NCBI RefSeq assembly: GCF_006538325.1
Contig: NZ_BJKK01000001.1
Span: 558,001 to 622,000 of the forward strand
DNA from: Alteromonas sp. KUL42
GTDB taxonomy: Bacteria; Pseudomonadota; Gammaproteobacteria; Enterobacterales; Alteromonadaceae
Direction: 5' to 3'
DNA length: 64,000 nucleotides
Below are positions 9,339 through 18,402 of the stretch, piece by piece (the first letter of the stretch is position 1; each line of letters opens with the position of its first letter). Under the pieces are notes generated by a model. The model searched no databases and had not been told where the DNA came from. It saw only the letters and a list, made by a program, of their open reading frames with translations. The position numbers and the translations under genes are program-made.

Positions 9339-9457
9339 GCTCTAGAAAGTTTACTCTTAGTTTTAGGCAGTTTATACCGAGCGCTGGGCAGTTACATACC
9401 AAGCTCTAGGCAGTTAAACACCAAGCTCTAGGCAGTACACACCGAGGTTGTTGTATG
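9324..9457. repeat. Four 21-22 bp tandem repeats inside a 13-bp inverted repeat
   Basis: Units start at 9364, 9385, 9407 and 9429, each beginning T(A/G)GGCAGT and most reading on to ACCAAGCTC or ACCGAG. The block ends at 9450. It is flanked by a perfect inverted repeat, CATACAACAACCT at 9324-9336 and AGGTTGTTGTATG at 9445-9457. The left arm overlaps the last codons and stop of dapE. It sits between two convergent genes and may serve as a transcription barrier. Confidence 0.85.
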
Positions 9458-9476
9458 AAATAGATAGATGATTCGT

Positions 9477-11195
9477 TTACGCAGTGGCTTTAAGAACTGC
9501 TGCACTTAAGTATCGTTTCCGCTTTTTATCAGTCAATGCTTGCATATCAACCACCACGAGTCCGTCAATACAGTCGTTAAAGTCGGGGTCAACATTAAAG
9601 CCTAGAAATGCTACGCCGCCTTCTTTGGCAACTTCTGAATACTGCTTATATAAAGTAGGCACATTAACCCCCATGTTAGCTAACAAGTGCTTAAGTTGAG
9701 TAAATTCCTTCTTGTAGTCGTCGCCTTTAAAGGTATGTAAGCTCTCTTGAGATACTAGATATGGGCGCTTACACGACGCTTGTCCAAACTTGGCTGGAAA
9801 ATAGGTAGAATAAAACTGGACGATAAGATCTTTCGCTGGTTGTGGGTAGGCATTGCTCAGCGACACCGCACCAAATAAGTAGCGATATTTAGGGTATCGG
9901 CTTAAAAACGCCCCTATGCCAAACCACAAATAATCTAAACTGCGTTTGCCCCAGTAGCGAGGTTGTACAAAGCTACGCCCTAACTCGAGCCCTTCTTTAT
10001 ACAAGGTGTGGTTATCTTCACCATAATTAAACAGCGTTGCAGAATAAAGGCCTGTTGGGTGATTTTCTTGGGTTAACAGTTCTGCATCACCAAAGCGATA
10101 GGCACCAACAATTTCTAAGTCTGATTCGTCCCACAGTACTAGATGGTAGTAGTGCGAATCGTACTGGTCGATATCGCGGCGCTTATTGGTACCTTCACCA
10201 ACTGCGCGAAAAGCGACTTCTCGTAAGCGGCCAATTTCTCGCATAATAGGTGAGCAGTTGTTGTGTTGATAAAGGTATATGGATTTACCATCACCGGTTT
10301 GCCCAAGGTGTTCGCACTCGCGAATGGCACGGCTTAGTTCCTTTCGGTCTTCAGGCTTAGCAATAGAGGTTTGTGTTTCAAATATGCCTTTCTTGTTTCC
10401 ACCAATACGGTAAAGGTGTCGTTTAAATAGCTTCACCTGATCTTTGAGTGGAATGGTATTTTGGCTGTACGACTCAAAAGGAATAATCTCGCCAATGCGC
10501 ATGGGTAAATGCTTACGGCGTTGCTTGAACATCTCTTTTACTAACAATGCCGTAGCTAGAGGCTTATAAATCATGGAAACGCCGTAAAACAAGGGGCTAT
10601 TTTTGGCATCAATATAAACAGGAAGAATAGGTGCCTTTGCTTGTTTTGCAATGCGCAAAAAACCATTGTGCCAACGGGTGTCTCTTACACCTTGTGGACG
10701 CAAACGCGAGACTTCACCGGCTGGGAAAATCAAAATGGCACCGTCGCTATTTAAATGAGATTGAATAGCTGACAAATGCTGCTTCGGTGTGCCACCTTGC
10801 ATGTTGTTAACAGGCAGAAGCATGTCGTGTAGCGGCTCAATGGCCATTAGCATTTGGTTTGCCACAACCTTGAGGTCATGACGTACCTCACTGACTAATT
10901 TAATAAGTGCAAGCCCATCCAATGAGCCAATGGGGTGGTTTGCAATAATAACGACACGTCCTTCGCTTGGAATGCGCTCTTTTTCTACGTCGCGCGTAGA
11001 GTAGCTAATATTGAAGTATTCAAGCACTTGCTCAACAAAATCGATGTCTTCGTAATGTGGATAAGTTTCACCAAATTCCGTTATCTCTCGTTCGTGTAAC
11101 AAATGACGCAATACAAATGAGAGTGATTTAAAAAGAAATGGATTACTTGCTACCTGAGGGTAATGTTTGTTCAGTACATCGTTTACGGTAAACAT
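9477..11195 (-). CDS. OlsF-type two-domain acyltransferase (PlsC-like + GNAT)
   Basis: The 572-residue protein joins a phospholipid-type acyltransferase to an acyl-homoserine-lactone-synthase/GNAT-like domain. The N-terminal half has the acyltransferase box NHPIGSLDG (an H-x5-D variant) and a substrate motif FPAGEVSR. The C-terminal half (from about residue 310) carries RLREVAFRAVGEGTNKR, AYRFGD and ELGRSFVQ, typical of OlsB-like N-acyltransferases once annotated as haemolysins. This architecture matches OlsF, which makes ornithine lipids from ornithine and two acyl-ACPs. The function here is inferred from domain order. I chose ATG 11195 because conserved sequence begins there; an upstream ATG at 11261 would add 22 unrelated residues. 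It lies 145 bases downstream of the phosphoesterase gene on the same strand. Confidence 0.8.
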   Translation of the reverse strand: MFTVNDVLNKHYPQVASNPFLFKSLSFVLRHLLHEREITEFGETYPHYEDIDFVEQVLEYFNISYSTRDVEKERIPSEGRVVIIANHPIGSLDGLALIKLVSEVRHDLKVVANQMLMAIEPLHDMLLPVNNMQGGTPKQHLSAIQSHLNSDGAILIFPAGEVSRLRPQGVRDTRWHNGFLRIAKQAKAPILPVYIDAKNSPLFYGVSMIYKPLATALLVKEMFKQRRKHLPMRIGEIIPFESYSQNTIPLKDQVKLFKRHLYRIGGNKKGIFETQTSIAKPEDRKELSRAIRECEHLGQTGDGKSIYLYQHNNCSPIMREIGRLREVAFRAVGEGTNKRRDIDQYDSHYYHLVLWDESDLEIVGAYRFGDAELLTQENHPTGLYSATLFNYGEDNHTLYKEGLELGRSFVQPRYWGKRSLDYLWFGIGAFLSRYPKYRYLFGAVSLSNAYPQPAKDLIVQFYSTYFPAKFGQASCKRPYLVSQESLHTFKGDDYKKEFTQLKHLLANMGVNVPTLYKQYSEVAKEGGVAFLGFNVDPDFNDCIDGLVVVDMQALTDKKRKRYLSAAVLKATA

Positions 11196-11339
11196 AGGCC
11201 TGTTGTCTTTCTTATGTTGTTCGCCGCACAATAACAGGCCAATGTGACGCTTTTGGCACATTTTAATGGCAGTTATTTGACAGTGTTAATAGTGTGTTAA
11301 AAGCGTAAGGGGCTATCGGCTTGGACGATACAAGCCGTA

Positions 11340-12137
11340 TTACGCAGCTCTAGAAGACGCGGGTTTAACATTAAGTGGCGTAACACTGGCACGCTCGATA
11401 ATGTCAAGGTAATGTATAAGTGCAAGATTGCCTTGAGTATCTTCACCAAGTGCGCTGCAATTTTCTATCCAGTCACCATCATTAATGTAGTGTATGCCAT
11501 TTTCCGTTGTACTTTCGGGGTGATGAATATGACCACAAACCACACCGTCTAAGCCCATATCCTCAGCACGTTGACAGCATGCTTCGCGATACCGAGCTAT
11601 TGCTTCGTTAGCGCCTTTTATATGTTTTTTGATGTATCCTGCCAACGACCAATACTCTCGCTTGCGCCAGGCTCTGAAACGATTAAATTCGCGGTTTAGG
11701 AACAGCAATAGGTCATACCCTTTATCACCTATCCAGGCGTGGAATTTTCCCATGGTTACATCGCCGTCAAACTGGTCACCGTGTAGTACTAAGTAGCGTT
11801 TTCCTTGTGCTGTGGTGTGAATTAACTCGCGTTCTATTTCAATATCACCAAATGCCATACCAGAATACGATTGAATTGGTTCGTCATGGTTTCCCGGTAA
11901 ATAAACAACACGTGTACCTTCTTGACTCATTTGCATGAATTTATGCATGACTTGATTGTGTGCATTAGGCCAACGAAACTGTTTGGTCATTTGCCACAGA
12001 TCAATAATGTCGCCAACCAGATATAAGGTATCTACGGTAATGCTGTTTAAAAATGAAAGAAGATATTCGGCCTTACAGTCTCGGTTTCCTAAATGAATGT
12101 CAGACAACCAAAGCGTACGGTAATGTGTTTTGTTCAT
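11340..12137 (-). CDS. LpxH-like calcineurin-type metallophosphoesterase
   Basis: This is a 265-residue phosphoesterase related to UDP-2,3-diacylglucosamine pyrophosphatase. All metal-binding blocks are present in order: SDIHLG near the N terminus, GDIIDLW, GNHDE, LHGDQFD and GHIHHPE. It belongs to the larger LpxH2/YbbF-like branch rather than clearly being the essential lipid A enzyme, so the substrate is not certain. The start is ATG 12137; a TTG six codons upstream is less likely. It is transcribed towards the OlsF-like gene, which with it would suit membrane-lipid metabolism. It is divergent from the lipoprotein gene. Confidence 0.8.
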   Translation of the reverse strand: MNKTHYRTLWLSDIHLGNRDCKAEYLLSFLNSITVDTLYLVGDIIDLWQMTKQFRWPNAHNQVMHKFMQMSQEGTRVVYLPGNHDEPIQSYSGMAFGDIEIERELIHTTAQGKRYLVLHGDQFDGDVTMGKFHAWIGDKGYDLLLFLNREFNRFRAWRKREYWSLAGYIKKHIKGANEAIARYREACCQRAEDMGLDGVVCGHIHHPESTTENGIHYINDGDWIENCSALGEDTQGNLALIHYLDIIERASVTPLNVKPASSRAA

Positions 12138-12381
12138 AGCGAGGTTCCAAAGCAATGCCTTGGCGCACCACTATATGTTTGCTAATTGACAGAAACGTGA
12201 CGCTTGCTTGACCATTGTGTTACACGTTTATATTCGTTATCCTTCAATCGTCTTCAAGGATGAAGTTAATCGAGTACAAGAAGTGCTCACTTACAATTCT
12301 TTTACTTTCTCGTTTTTCTTTGTCCTTCGAATCTCAGTAGTAGCTCTTGCTACTCGTTATGTTTTATCAGAAGGAATACCA

Positions 12382-14400
12382 ATGAAAATTAATACAAAAC
12401 TTGCGCTGCTCCCCTTTACAGTCTCTCTTGCCCTAACGGGTTGTATTGAAGTTGATGACGACAGCAACGATGGAGTTGTTGATGCACTCAACCAGCAAAA
12501 CGCCGTATTGTCCGAACAGAATGATCTGCTCACCGAACAGTTAGAAAATGCAGAGACTTCCGTCACGATTACGGGGTTGGTAGAAGATGTTGAAAGCGGA
12601 CTTCCTGTTTCATCTGCCAATATTGATATTTATCAAGGAGAGACGGTAATAGCAGAAAGTGTATCTGCTCAAAACGGTGCGTTTACGGTTGAGTCTTTAC
12701 CGGCCAGTTCAGATTTAACGGTTGTTGTGTCTTCGTCTGATGAAAGCTATTTAGAACGCGCATTTTTTATTTCAACCTTGCCGGTTATAACAGGTGAGGG
12801 ATTTGATGATGTTGGCAAATTATTGATATCAAAACCAGTAGATATTGCTTTTAGCGTTATCGATTCAACGACTAACGAAGTAGTGACTGGATTGAGTTTT
12901 CGCGGATATTCTTACTCGGGTAACGCAACAAGTATTGTCAATAATTTCGTCCACTCATCTTTATTCAATGAAGAAACACAACAGTATGAAGTGACGTTGC
13001 CAAAAGATCTTAGCTTAACCTTGAACGCAGATATTGACCTAGACAACGATGGTTTTGCAGACTTCGACTATTCATTAACGGACGGGGTAGGTATTGCTGA
13101 CAATAGGCTTTATATCCCACAAGCAAGCACCTTCACCGGTAGCGAAGTGCTATTACAGCAGAGTGAAGCAATTGCTGAAGAAGAAAAGACAATTTCAATT
13201 GCACTTGTAGATGAAAGCGGCACTGTTGTTGAAGGAGCTACTTTTCAAAACACTAGCTCAGATACCATTATTGAATCGCAATTCAATGAAGAGTCGCAGC
13301 TCTACACCATTACGGTGCCATTCTCGGGAGGTGCATCTTTGTATATGCCTTCATTTACTGTTGATGAAACAACATATTCAACGGGAAGTGTTTCTTTTAG
13401 TCGTTTAACTAATACTCAGACACAAGAAACCTATATTCAAGTAAACTCGAATGGCTATGAATCTACAAGTTGGTATGAAATAGACGATGATGAATCCTTT
13501 ACAATTGTACTTAAATTGCAGGAAGTCGAGAACCAAGCAAGTGCTGAGTTAATTACCTCTCATTTAACGTATCCTGAATATGCATATTCAGTGTTCTACA
13601 GTGAAGCTGTAGACATAGCTGAAAATGAAGTGTCACTGGTATATCAAGATATCAACGTTACCAAAGGCAACGACTCCGAAAGTGATGGTGTACCCGAGGG
13701 GTACACCTATATTGTTGAAGAGCAAGCTCAAGTACCTCTTTCATTTACTCAATCATTGGGGGGAATTAAACATACATTTTCGCCAATAGAAGCGCTTAAT
13801 AGCAACACGTCCTATCAGTACTCAGTGGGTGTCATTACGCCATTGGCAGGTGGTCAGGCCGGAGATATCTACGGCGATGACGTTTCTTTCTCTACTGGCG
13901 AAAATACTAATGCAAATTTCAATATCAATGACTTAAAATTTGACAACGCGAATTATTATTCAAACGGCGAACTTATTGTAAGTGAAAATACGGCGGGTAT
14001 GGAAAATACGGCGTATGAGAGGAGTCAATCGGTTTATACATTACTACCATCTTCAATAGAATCGCTGAATTATTTGACTATTACGTTGCTCAGCTACAAC
14101 GAATACGGCAATGAAAACGTTATTATGTCTCAGTATGAATTGGTTCGGAATGGCTCCGTTCACATACAACGTCTGCTAGCAATTGACGTGGCAGAAAATG
14201 AGAATATAGTTAATCAGTCAGGTATGTCCATGTTAGTCGGGACTACGGCTAATGATGGCACATACGTTTACAGGAATCACACGGGGCAGTATTTGGGTGA
14301 CAACACCGCAGATAGCCCTGTAACCATAACCTTTAGCTACGAGTATCAAACGAAGCAGGGCGAAAATGCGTCGGGTACATTGACGTTGCCTGTGTTGTAA
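12382..14400 (+). CDS. Large cell-envelope lipoprotein with carboxypeptidase-like Ig fold
   Basis: I do not recognise a named family. The 672-residue product has a lipoprotein signal peptide ending in the lipobox LTGC (cysteine 21), followed by an acidic stretch and a short coiled coil (LNQQNAVLSEQNDLLTEQLE). A carboxypeptidase-regulatory or SdrB-like beta-sandwich comes next (from about TITGLVEDVESGLPVSSANI to residue 130), then long beta-rich sequence rich in serine, threonine and aspartate. Asp follows Cys at some distance, so outer-membrane sorting is plausible. AAGGAA five to six bases before ATG 12382 decides the start, as the frame is open much further upstream. It is probably surface-exposed; no enzymatic motif is visible. 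A terminator follows. Confidence 0.78.
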   Translation: MKINTKLALLPFTVSLALTGCIEVDDDSNDGVVDALNQQNAVLSEQNDLLTEQLENAETSVTITGLVEDVESGLPVSSANIDIYQGETVIAESVSAQNGAFTVESLPASSDLTVVVSSSDESYLERAFFISTLPVITGEGFDDVGKLLISKPVDIAFSVIDSTTNEVVTGLSFRGYSYSGNATSIVNNFVHSSLFNEETQQYEVTLPKDLSLTLNADIDLDNDGFADFDYSLTDGVGIADNRLYIPQASTFTGSEVLLQQSEAIAEEEKTISIALVDESGTVVEGATFQNTSSDTIIESQFNEESQLYTITVPFSGGASLYMPSFTVDETTYSTGSVSFSRLTNTQTQETYIQVNSNGYESTSWYEIDDDESFTIVLKLQEVENQASAELITSHLTYPEYAYSVFYSEAVDIAENEVSLVYQDINVTKGNDSESDGVPEGYTYIVEEQAQVPLSFTQSLGGIKHTFSPIEALNSNTSYQYSVGVITPLAGGQAGDIYGDDVSFSTGENTNANFNINDLKFDNANYYSNGELIVSENTAGMENTAYERSQSVYTLLPSSIESLNYLTITLLSYNEYGNENVIMSQYELVRNGSVHIQRLLAIDVAENENIVNQSGMSMLVGTTANDGTYVYRNHTGQYLGDNTADSPVTITFSYEYQTKQGENASGTLTLPVL

Positions 14401-14481
14401 TTATTCCCAGCTAAGGCAATTGGCAAGGCTGATATTTAAGTATTAGCCTTTGGTTTTAATGTCAAATAATCGCTAACGTGT

Positions 14482-14518
14482 AGGCTCTTAATGATTGGAG
14501 TTGAGAGCCTCTTTTTTC
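14482..14518 (+). terminator. Terminator after the lipoprotein gene
   Basis: AGGCTCTTAA (14482-14491) pairs with TTGAGAGCCT (14501-14510), with one G-T pair, and CTTTTTTC follows. The bases from 14401 to 14638 hold nothing else. Confidence 0.75.
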
Positions 14519-14638
14519 GGGAATATTTCCAGTGATGAGCCATAGAGCCCAGGGAGCATTGATTTTAAAATCACCTTTTTGAGCTATAAAAAAATGTGGC
14601 TACATGGAAACTACTACACAGTGTTGTATTTAGTATTT

Positions 14639-15988
14639 TTATTGCTCTACAGTCCTATTAAGCAGTTCTAATACTTGGCCATCACTAGATTGTGCTTGTG
14701 CCCTTACCGCAATGCTAGCTTGTTCTACAATTTGGCTCTGCGTCGAGCGAGCAGTTTCTTTCGCAAAATCAGTATCAGTGATTTGTGAACGGGCTTGGCT
14801 AATATTTTCATTGGCTATAGCGTTCACGTTTAATGCGGATGTCATTTGGTGAATTTTGGCACCATAAAAAGCTCTACTCGCGCTTACCGTTTCAAGCGCC
14901 TGGTCTATTTGACTTAAGGCATCCTGTGCACCTTGTTCACTACTTATACTGGTATTTTCTAAACTTAAATCTTCGAGGGTAGCGGGGGTTTTGCCTACTT
15001 CTATGTACTGCGTACCTTCATGAAGTTTATTGGTTGCCGTTATATCAGCTGGTCCCAATGTAAAGGCTCTATCATTTTCGTCGCCTAGAGAACTCCATGT
15101 TGCGGTTACATCAAATCGGCCATTGCCAATAACGGAAATGATTAATGGCTGTGCATTGCTCGCAATGGTAAGTACTTCATTCAGATTTCCTGGGTTTTGA
15201 TCCCCACTGAAGGAGATGGCTGTGCCGTCGATAGTAGCGCTACCACTTGTCAGCAATTCGCTATCATCGTACCTCGCATCACCATTGTAGCCATTGGATG
15301 TCAAAAAGAAGCGATTTTCCAAATCGGAAACTGATGAGATATTGTTCGGCGAACTGCTCCATGTAGCATTAGTGATAGGTGTGCCGGCAAGATGTTTACC
15401 GCTTGTCGTAAAAACCTGAATGTCATCATTCGCACCATTATCATTGATAGTCACTTGAACGTTGCTAGAGCCAGCAGGAATATAAGCGATAGAACGCAAA
15501 CCACTTCCAAGGTTTTGAGTTACGCCTTGTGTAAATGTGTCGCCTAATGAAGGAACATTATCACTTAGCAAATTGGCGTCACCTACCAATGGTAGGCGGT
15601 TGAATACTTCGGTGCCGTAGGCAATAGCATTTAGCTCTAATTTTAGTGCTTGGAATTCTTTATCAAGCGCTGCGCGATCGATTTTATTATTGATGCCATT
15701 TTGTGATTGGATAGCTAATTGCCGCATACGCTGCAAAATAGTGGCAGATTCCTGCAGCCCGCCTTCTGCCACTTGCGCGTAGCTTATGCCGTTATTTAAG
15801 TTCCGCTGAAGCTGATTATAAGCCATTGCTTCAGACGACATGCGATTTGATATCTGTAAGCCAGCACTGTCGTCGGCAGCTTTGTTTATTCTTAAACCAG
15901 AACTTAGCCTCTCATAGGCAGCAGAAAGGCTTTTGCTGAGTAGCGGTGTAGAAGTCAGTGATTGAGTAAATGATGAAACGTTTAACAC
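14639..15988 (-). CDS. Flagellin (isolated, divergent)
   Basis: This is a 449-residue filament subunit. The N-terminal D0/D1 helices are recognisable (AYERLSSGLRINKAADDSAG, then ISYAQVAEGGLQESATILQ) and the C-terminal helices end the protein (DTDFAKETARSTQSQIVEQA). The central part, about residues 150-340, is beta-rich and variable. The usual MALxVNTN start is altered to VLNVSSFTQSL, and the C-terminal end is longer than the common LLG or LLR ending. The start GTG 15988 has AAGGAA just upstream. No other flagellar gene is nearby, so it is an extra flagellin away from the main cluster. A sigma-54 promoter lies about 90 bases upstream. Confidence 0.88.
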   Translation of the reverse strand: MLNVSSFTQSLTSTPLLSKSLSAAYERLSSGLRINKAADDSAGLQISNRMSSEAMAYNQLQRNLNNGISYAQVAEGGLQESATILQRMRQLAIQSQNGINNKIDRAALDKEFQALKLELNAIAYGTEVFNRLPLVGDANLLSDNVPSLGDTFTQGVTQNLGSGLRSIAYIPAGSSNVQVTINDNGANDDIQVFTTSGKHLAGTPITNATWSSSPNNISSVSDLENRFFLTSNGYNGDARYDDSELLTSGSATIDGTAISFSGDQNPGNLNEVLTIASNAQPLIISVIGNGRFDVTATWSSLGDENDRAFTLGPADITATNKLHEGTQYIEVGKTPATLEDLSLENTSISSEQGAQDALSQIDQALETVSASRAFYGAKIHQMTSALNVNAIANENISQARSQITDTDFAKETARSTQSQIVEQASIAVRAQAQSSDGQVLELLNRTVEQ

Positions 15989-16074
15989 AACTTTCCTTGC
16001 TATGAATAACGAGTTAAAAACTTCGAGTAAAACGAACGTAATATTGACGATTGCGGTCACACATTAAAATACTC

Positions 16075-16090
16075 AGCAAGGATTGAGCCA
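16075..16090 (-). promoter_or_regulatory. Sigma-54 promoter of the flagellin gene
   Basis: On the minus strand this reads TGGCTCAATCCTTGCT. It has GG and GC separated by exactly ten bases and matches the consensus TGGCAC-N5-TTGCW at the invariant positions. The start codon is about 76 bases below the expected initiation site. Flagellin control by RpoN and a bacterial enhancer-binding protein is common in polar-flagellated gammaproteobacteria. Confidence 0.75.
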
Positions 16091-16213
16091 GATCGTAAGT
16101 CTTTGGCGGAATTACTTAAAAAAGCTTATTCAAGCTTAATTTAAAAGTGTCTGTCCTAGCCTATTCACCAGCTTAACCAGTTTACTATGCATAGCTTATT
16201 ATGCATGTGACTT

Positions 16214-16438
16214 ATGCTTCTCTATAACAACCCATCATTTTCGTTTATTGGCAAACCACGTAAACTGCATAGTCTATGGGTGAGTTATAAACAAGAAACG
16301 TGAAATACAGGCCCTGATTATGCCATTGCATCTAGTATCTATGGTGTTGCTATCTATATAGGGTACATAGGTTCAGCGCTAGTGGCATTGTGGGCAAAAC
16401 GTCAAAACAAAGAAAATGGAAAAGTAACATGCGCGTAG
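16214..16438 (+). pseudogene. Possible small membrane-protein frame broken by TGA
   Basis: From ATG 16214 a single frame runs 75 codons to TAG 16436-16438 with one in-frame TGA at 16301-16303 (codon 30). The part after the TGA encodes a hydrophobic helix (AIASSIYGVAIYIGYIGSAL) followed by a basic tail, and its stop overlaps the SDR start by ten bases, as in many operons. The first half is polar. It may be a decayed small gene, or chance. The surrounding bases 15989-16428 otherwise hold the flagellin promoter and an inverted repeat ATGCATA/TATGCAT at 16187-16206. Confidence 0.22.
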
Positions 16439-17253
16439 TAATTACCGGCGGAGCTACAGGGCTAGGTCAAGCCCTCGCAATAAAATGGGCTGAAGAACAC
16501 AGAAACCTTCAAATATGTATCGCCGATATTAATGAAGCGCGGGGTGATGAGACCGTTCTGCAACTCAAGCAATTGGGTGCAGATGCCTTCTATTTACATT
16601 GTGATATTACCAATGATGGCGACGTTACTGCGTTAGCCAATACATTAAAAGCTAAATGGCAAGGCGTAGACTATGTGTTTAACAATGCCGGAGTGGCGAC
16701 AGGTGGCAGTTTGCTAGACGAGAACATTGCACAGTGGCAATGGGTGTTTGATATTAATGTATTGGGTATGGTACGTGTTAGCAGAGCATTATTGCCTTTG
16801 ATGCAAGCGCAAGGAAGTGGCTACTTTGTCAACATTGCTTCGCAAGCCGGGTTAACGCCAATTCCTTACATGGGCAGTTACAATGCGGTTAAGGCGGCTG
16901 TAGTGTCGTTTTCAGAAACTATGAGGTTAGAACTCGCGCCAGATAATATTGGCGTTAGTGTGGTATGCCCTAGCTTTTTTAAAACCAATCTTGATGAATC
17001 GATGCGTAGTGAAAATCCTGCGGCGCATAAAATGATAGATAGGTTTTTCAAAAAAGCGGACATAACGAAAGAGCAAGTTGCCGAATCTATTTATCAGCAA
17101 GTCCAAGATAGGCGCTTTTTAGTGTTAACTCATAAGTTGGGTAAGCGTGCCTATTTATTGAAGAAGTTACTGCCCAGCGAAAGCTACATTAAAAAGATGT
17201 TGGCACAAACAAAATCAATGAAACGCGCAATGCTAAAGGCAACAGACAAGTGA
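16429..17253 (+). CDS. Short-chain dehydrogenase/reductase, first of the cassette
   Basis: This is a 274-residue NAD(P)-dependent oxidoreductase of the classical SDR type. It has the Rossmann glycine motif TGGATGLGQA at the N terminus, NNAG after strand four, a catalytic serine in NIASQAG, and the YxxxK pair in YNAVK. The acidic residue at the end of strand two (CIADI) favours NAD over NADP. The start ATG 16429 has GGA about eight bases upstream; an earlier in-frame codon adds unrelated residues. It is followed after 21 bases by the kinase-like gene, and a second SDR follows that, suggesting one operon. The substrate is unknown. Confidence 0.85.
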   Translation: MRVVITGGATGLGQALAIKWAEEHRNLQICIADINEARGDETVLQLKQLGADAFYLHCDITNDGDVTALANTLKAKWQGVDYVFNNAGVATGGSLLDENIAQWQWVFDINVLGMVRVSRALLPLMQAQGSGYFVNIASQAGLTPIPYMGSYNAVKAAVVSFSETMRLELAPDNIGVSVVCPSFFKTNLDESMRSENPAAHKMIDRFFKKADITKEQVAESIYQQVQDRRFLVLTHKLGKRAYLLKKLLPSESYIKKMLAQTKSMKRAMLKATDK

Positions 17254-17274
17254 TAGAAGAGTAGGCGGTATAGC

Positions 17275-18402
17275 ATGTCTCATAATGTGGTAGATACAGC
17301 AAATTCAGTTAGACAGGGTGAAGAGCTCGACATAGCGTCTGTCGATGCTTGGTTTAAAGCCAATGCATGCAACGCAAGCAATGCAAGTAACGCAAACGAA
17401 AAAAATATAAGCCCAACTCTTTCTGCGCTTAAGGGAAGCCCAAATGTCACCCAGTACTCTGGTGGTGCGTCGAATTGGACTTACTGTGTAGAATATGAAA
17501 ATACATCGCTTATTTTGCGCCGCGCACCAGCCGGTACAAAAGCAAAAGGCGCGCATGATATGGGGCGGGAATATCGCCTGCAGCATGCGCTAAAGCCCGT
17601 GTATCGATACGTACCCAATATGCTCGCTTACTGCGATGACGACAGTGTAATTGGCACCGAATTCTATGTAATGGAAAAACTTACCGGTGTAATTCCTCGG
17701 AAAAATTTGCCTCGTGGTTTACAAGTTACCAAGCAGCAAACGCAAAAGCTGTGTACCAATGTGCTAGATAGCTTGATTGAACTGCACAAGGTTGACCATG
17801 AAAAAGCAGGTTTGTCCCATCTAGGGAAAGGAACTGGTTATATAGAACGTCAAATCAGCGGGTGGAGTACACGCTATAGTAAAGCAAAAACCTGGAATGT
17901 TCCCTCGGGCAAAAAAGTGATGCGCTGGTTAGAGAGCAACATGCCAGATAAAGAGCGCATTTGTATTACGCACAACGATTTTCGCTTCGATAATGTGGTG
18001 CTAGACCCAAACGATTACACAAAAATTATAGGTGTTTTAGATTGGGAATTAGCAACACTGGGCGATCCGCTAATGGACTTAGGTAATACATTGGCCTACT
18101 GGGTTAATGCAGATGACGACTTTATGGCCCAGTCTACAAGGCGTCAGCCTACACATTTGCCGGGTATGCTAACCCGCGACGAAGTAGTGGCCTATTATTG
18201 TAGACAAATGGAAATAGAAGTAGACGATTTTACATTTTATGAAGTGTATGGCTTGTTTCGATTAGCCGGTATTGCACAGCAAATTTACTATCGCTATCAC
18301 CACAATCAAACTAACAACCCAGCATTTAAGCATTTCTGGGTTTTCATTCACTATTTAATGTGGCGTTGCAATAAAGCCATAAAAGCATCAGGAAAACGAT
18401 AA
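17275..18402 (+). CDS. ACAD10/11-type phosphotransferase (APH fold)
   Basis: This is a 375-residue protein of the aminoglycoside-phosphotransferase fold in the branch associated with acyl-CoA dehydrogenases. It shows an N-terminal lobe with GGASNWTYCVE and LILRRAPAG, the catalytic loop ITHNDFRFDNVVLD, and the metal site LDWELATLGDPLMDLG. Relatives of this branch (the LvaA and ACAD10/11 kinases) phosphorylate 4-hydroxyacyl-CoA so that the hydroxyl can be eliminated during fatty-acid breakdown. Here the substrate is inferred from family membership only. The stop shares a base with the next start (TAATG), so translation is coupled to the second SDR. The first 45 residues are variable and Asn-rich. 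Confidence 0.82.
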   Translation: MSHNVVDTANSVRQGEELDIASVDAWFKANACNASNASNANEKNISPTLSALKGSPNVTQYSGGASNWTYCVEYENTSLILRRAPAGTKAKGAHDMGREYRLQHALKPVYRYVPNMLAYCDDDSVIGTEFYVMEKLTGVIPRKNLPRGLQVTKQQTQKLCTNVLDSLIELHKVDHEKAGLSHLGKGTGYIERQISGWSTRYSKAKTWNVPSGKKVMRWLESNMPDKERICITHNDFRFDNVVLDPNDYTKIIGVLDWELATLGDPLMDLGNTLAYWVNADDDFMAQSTRRQPTHLPGMLTRDEVVAYYCRQMEIEVDDFTFYEVYGLFRLAGIAQQIYYRYHHNQTNNPAFKHFWVFIHYLMWRCNKAIKASGKR

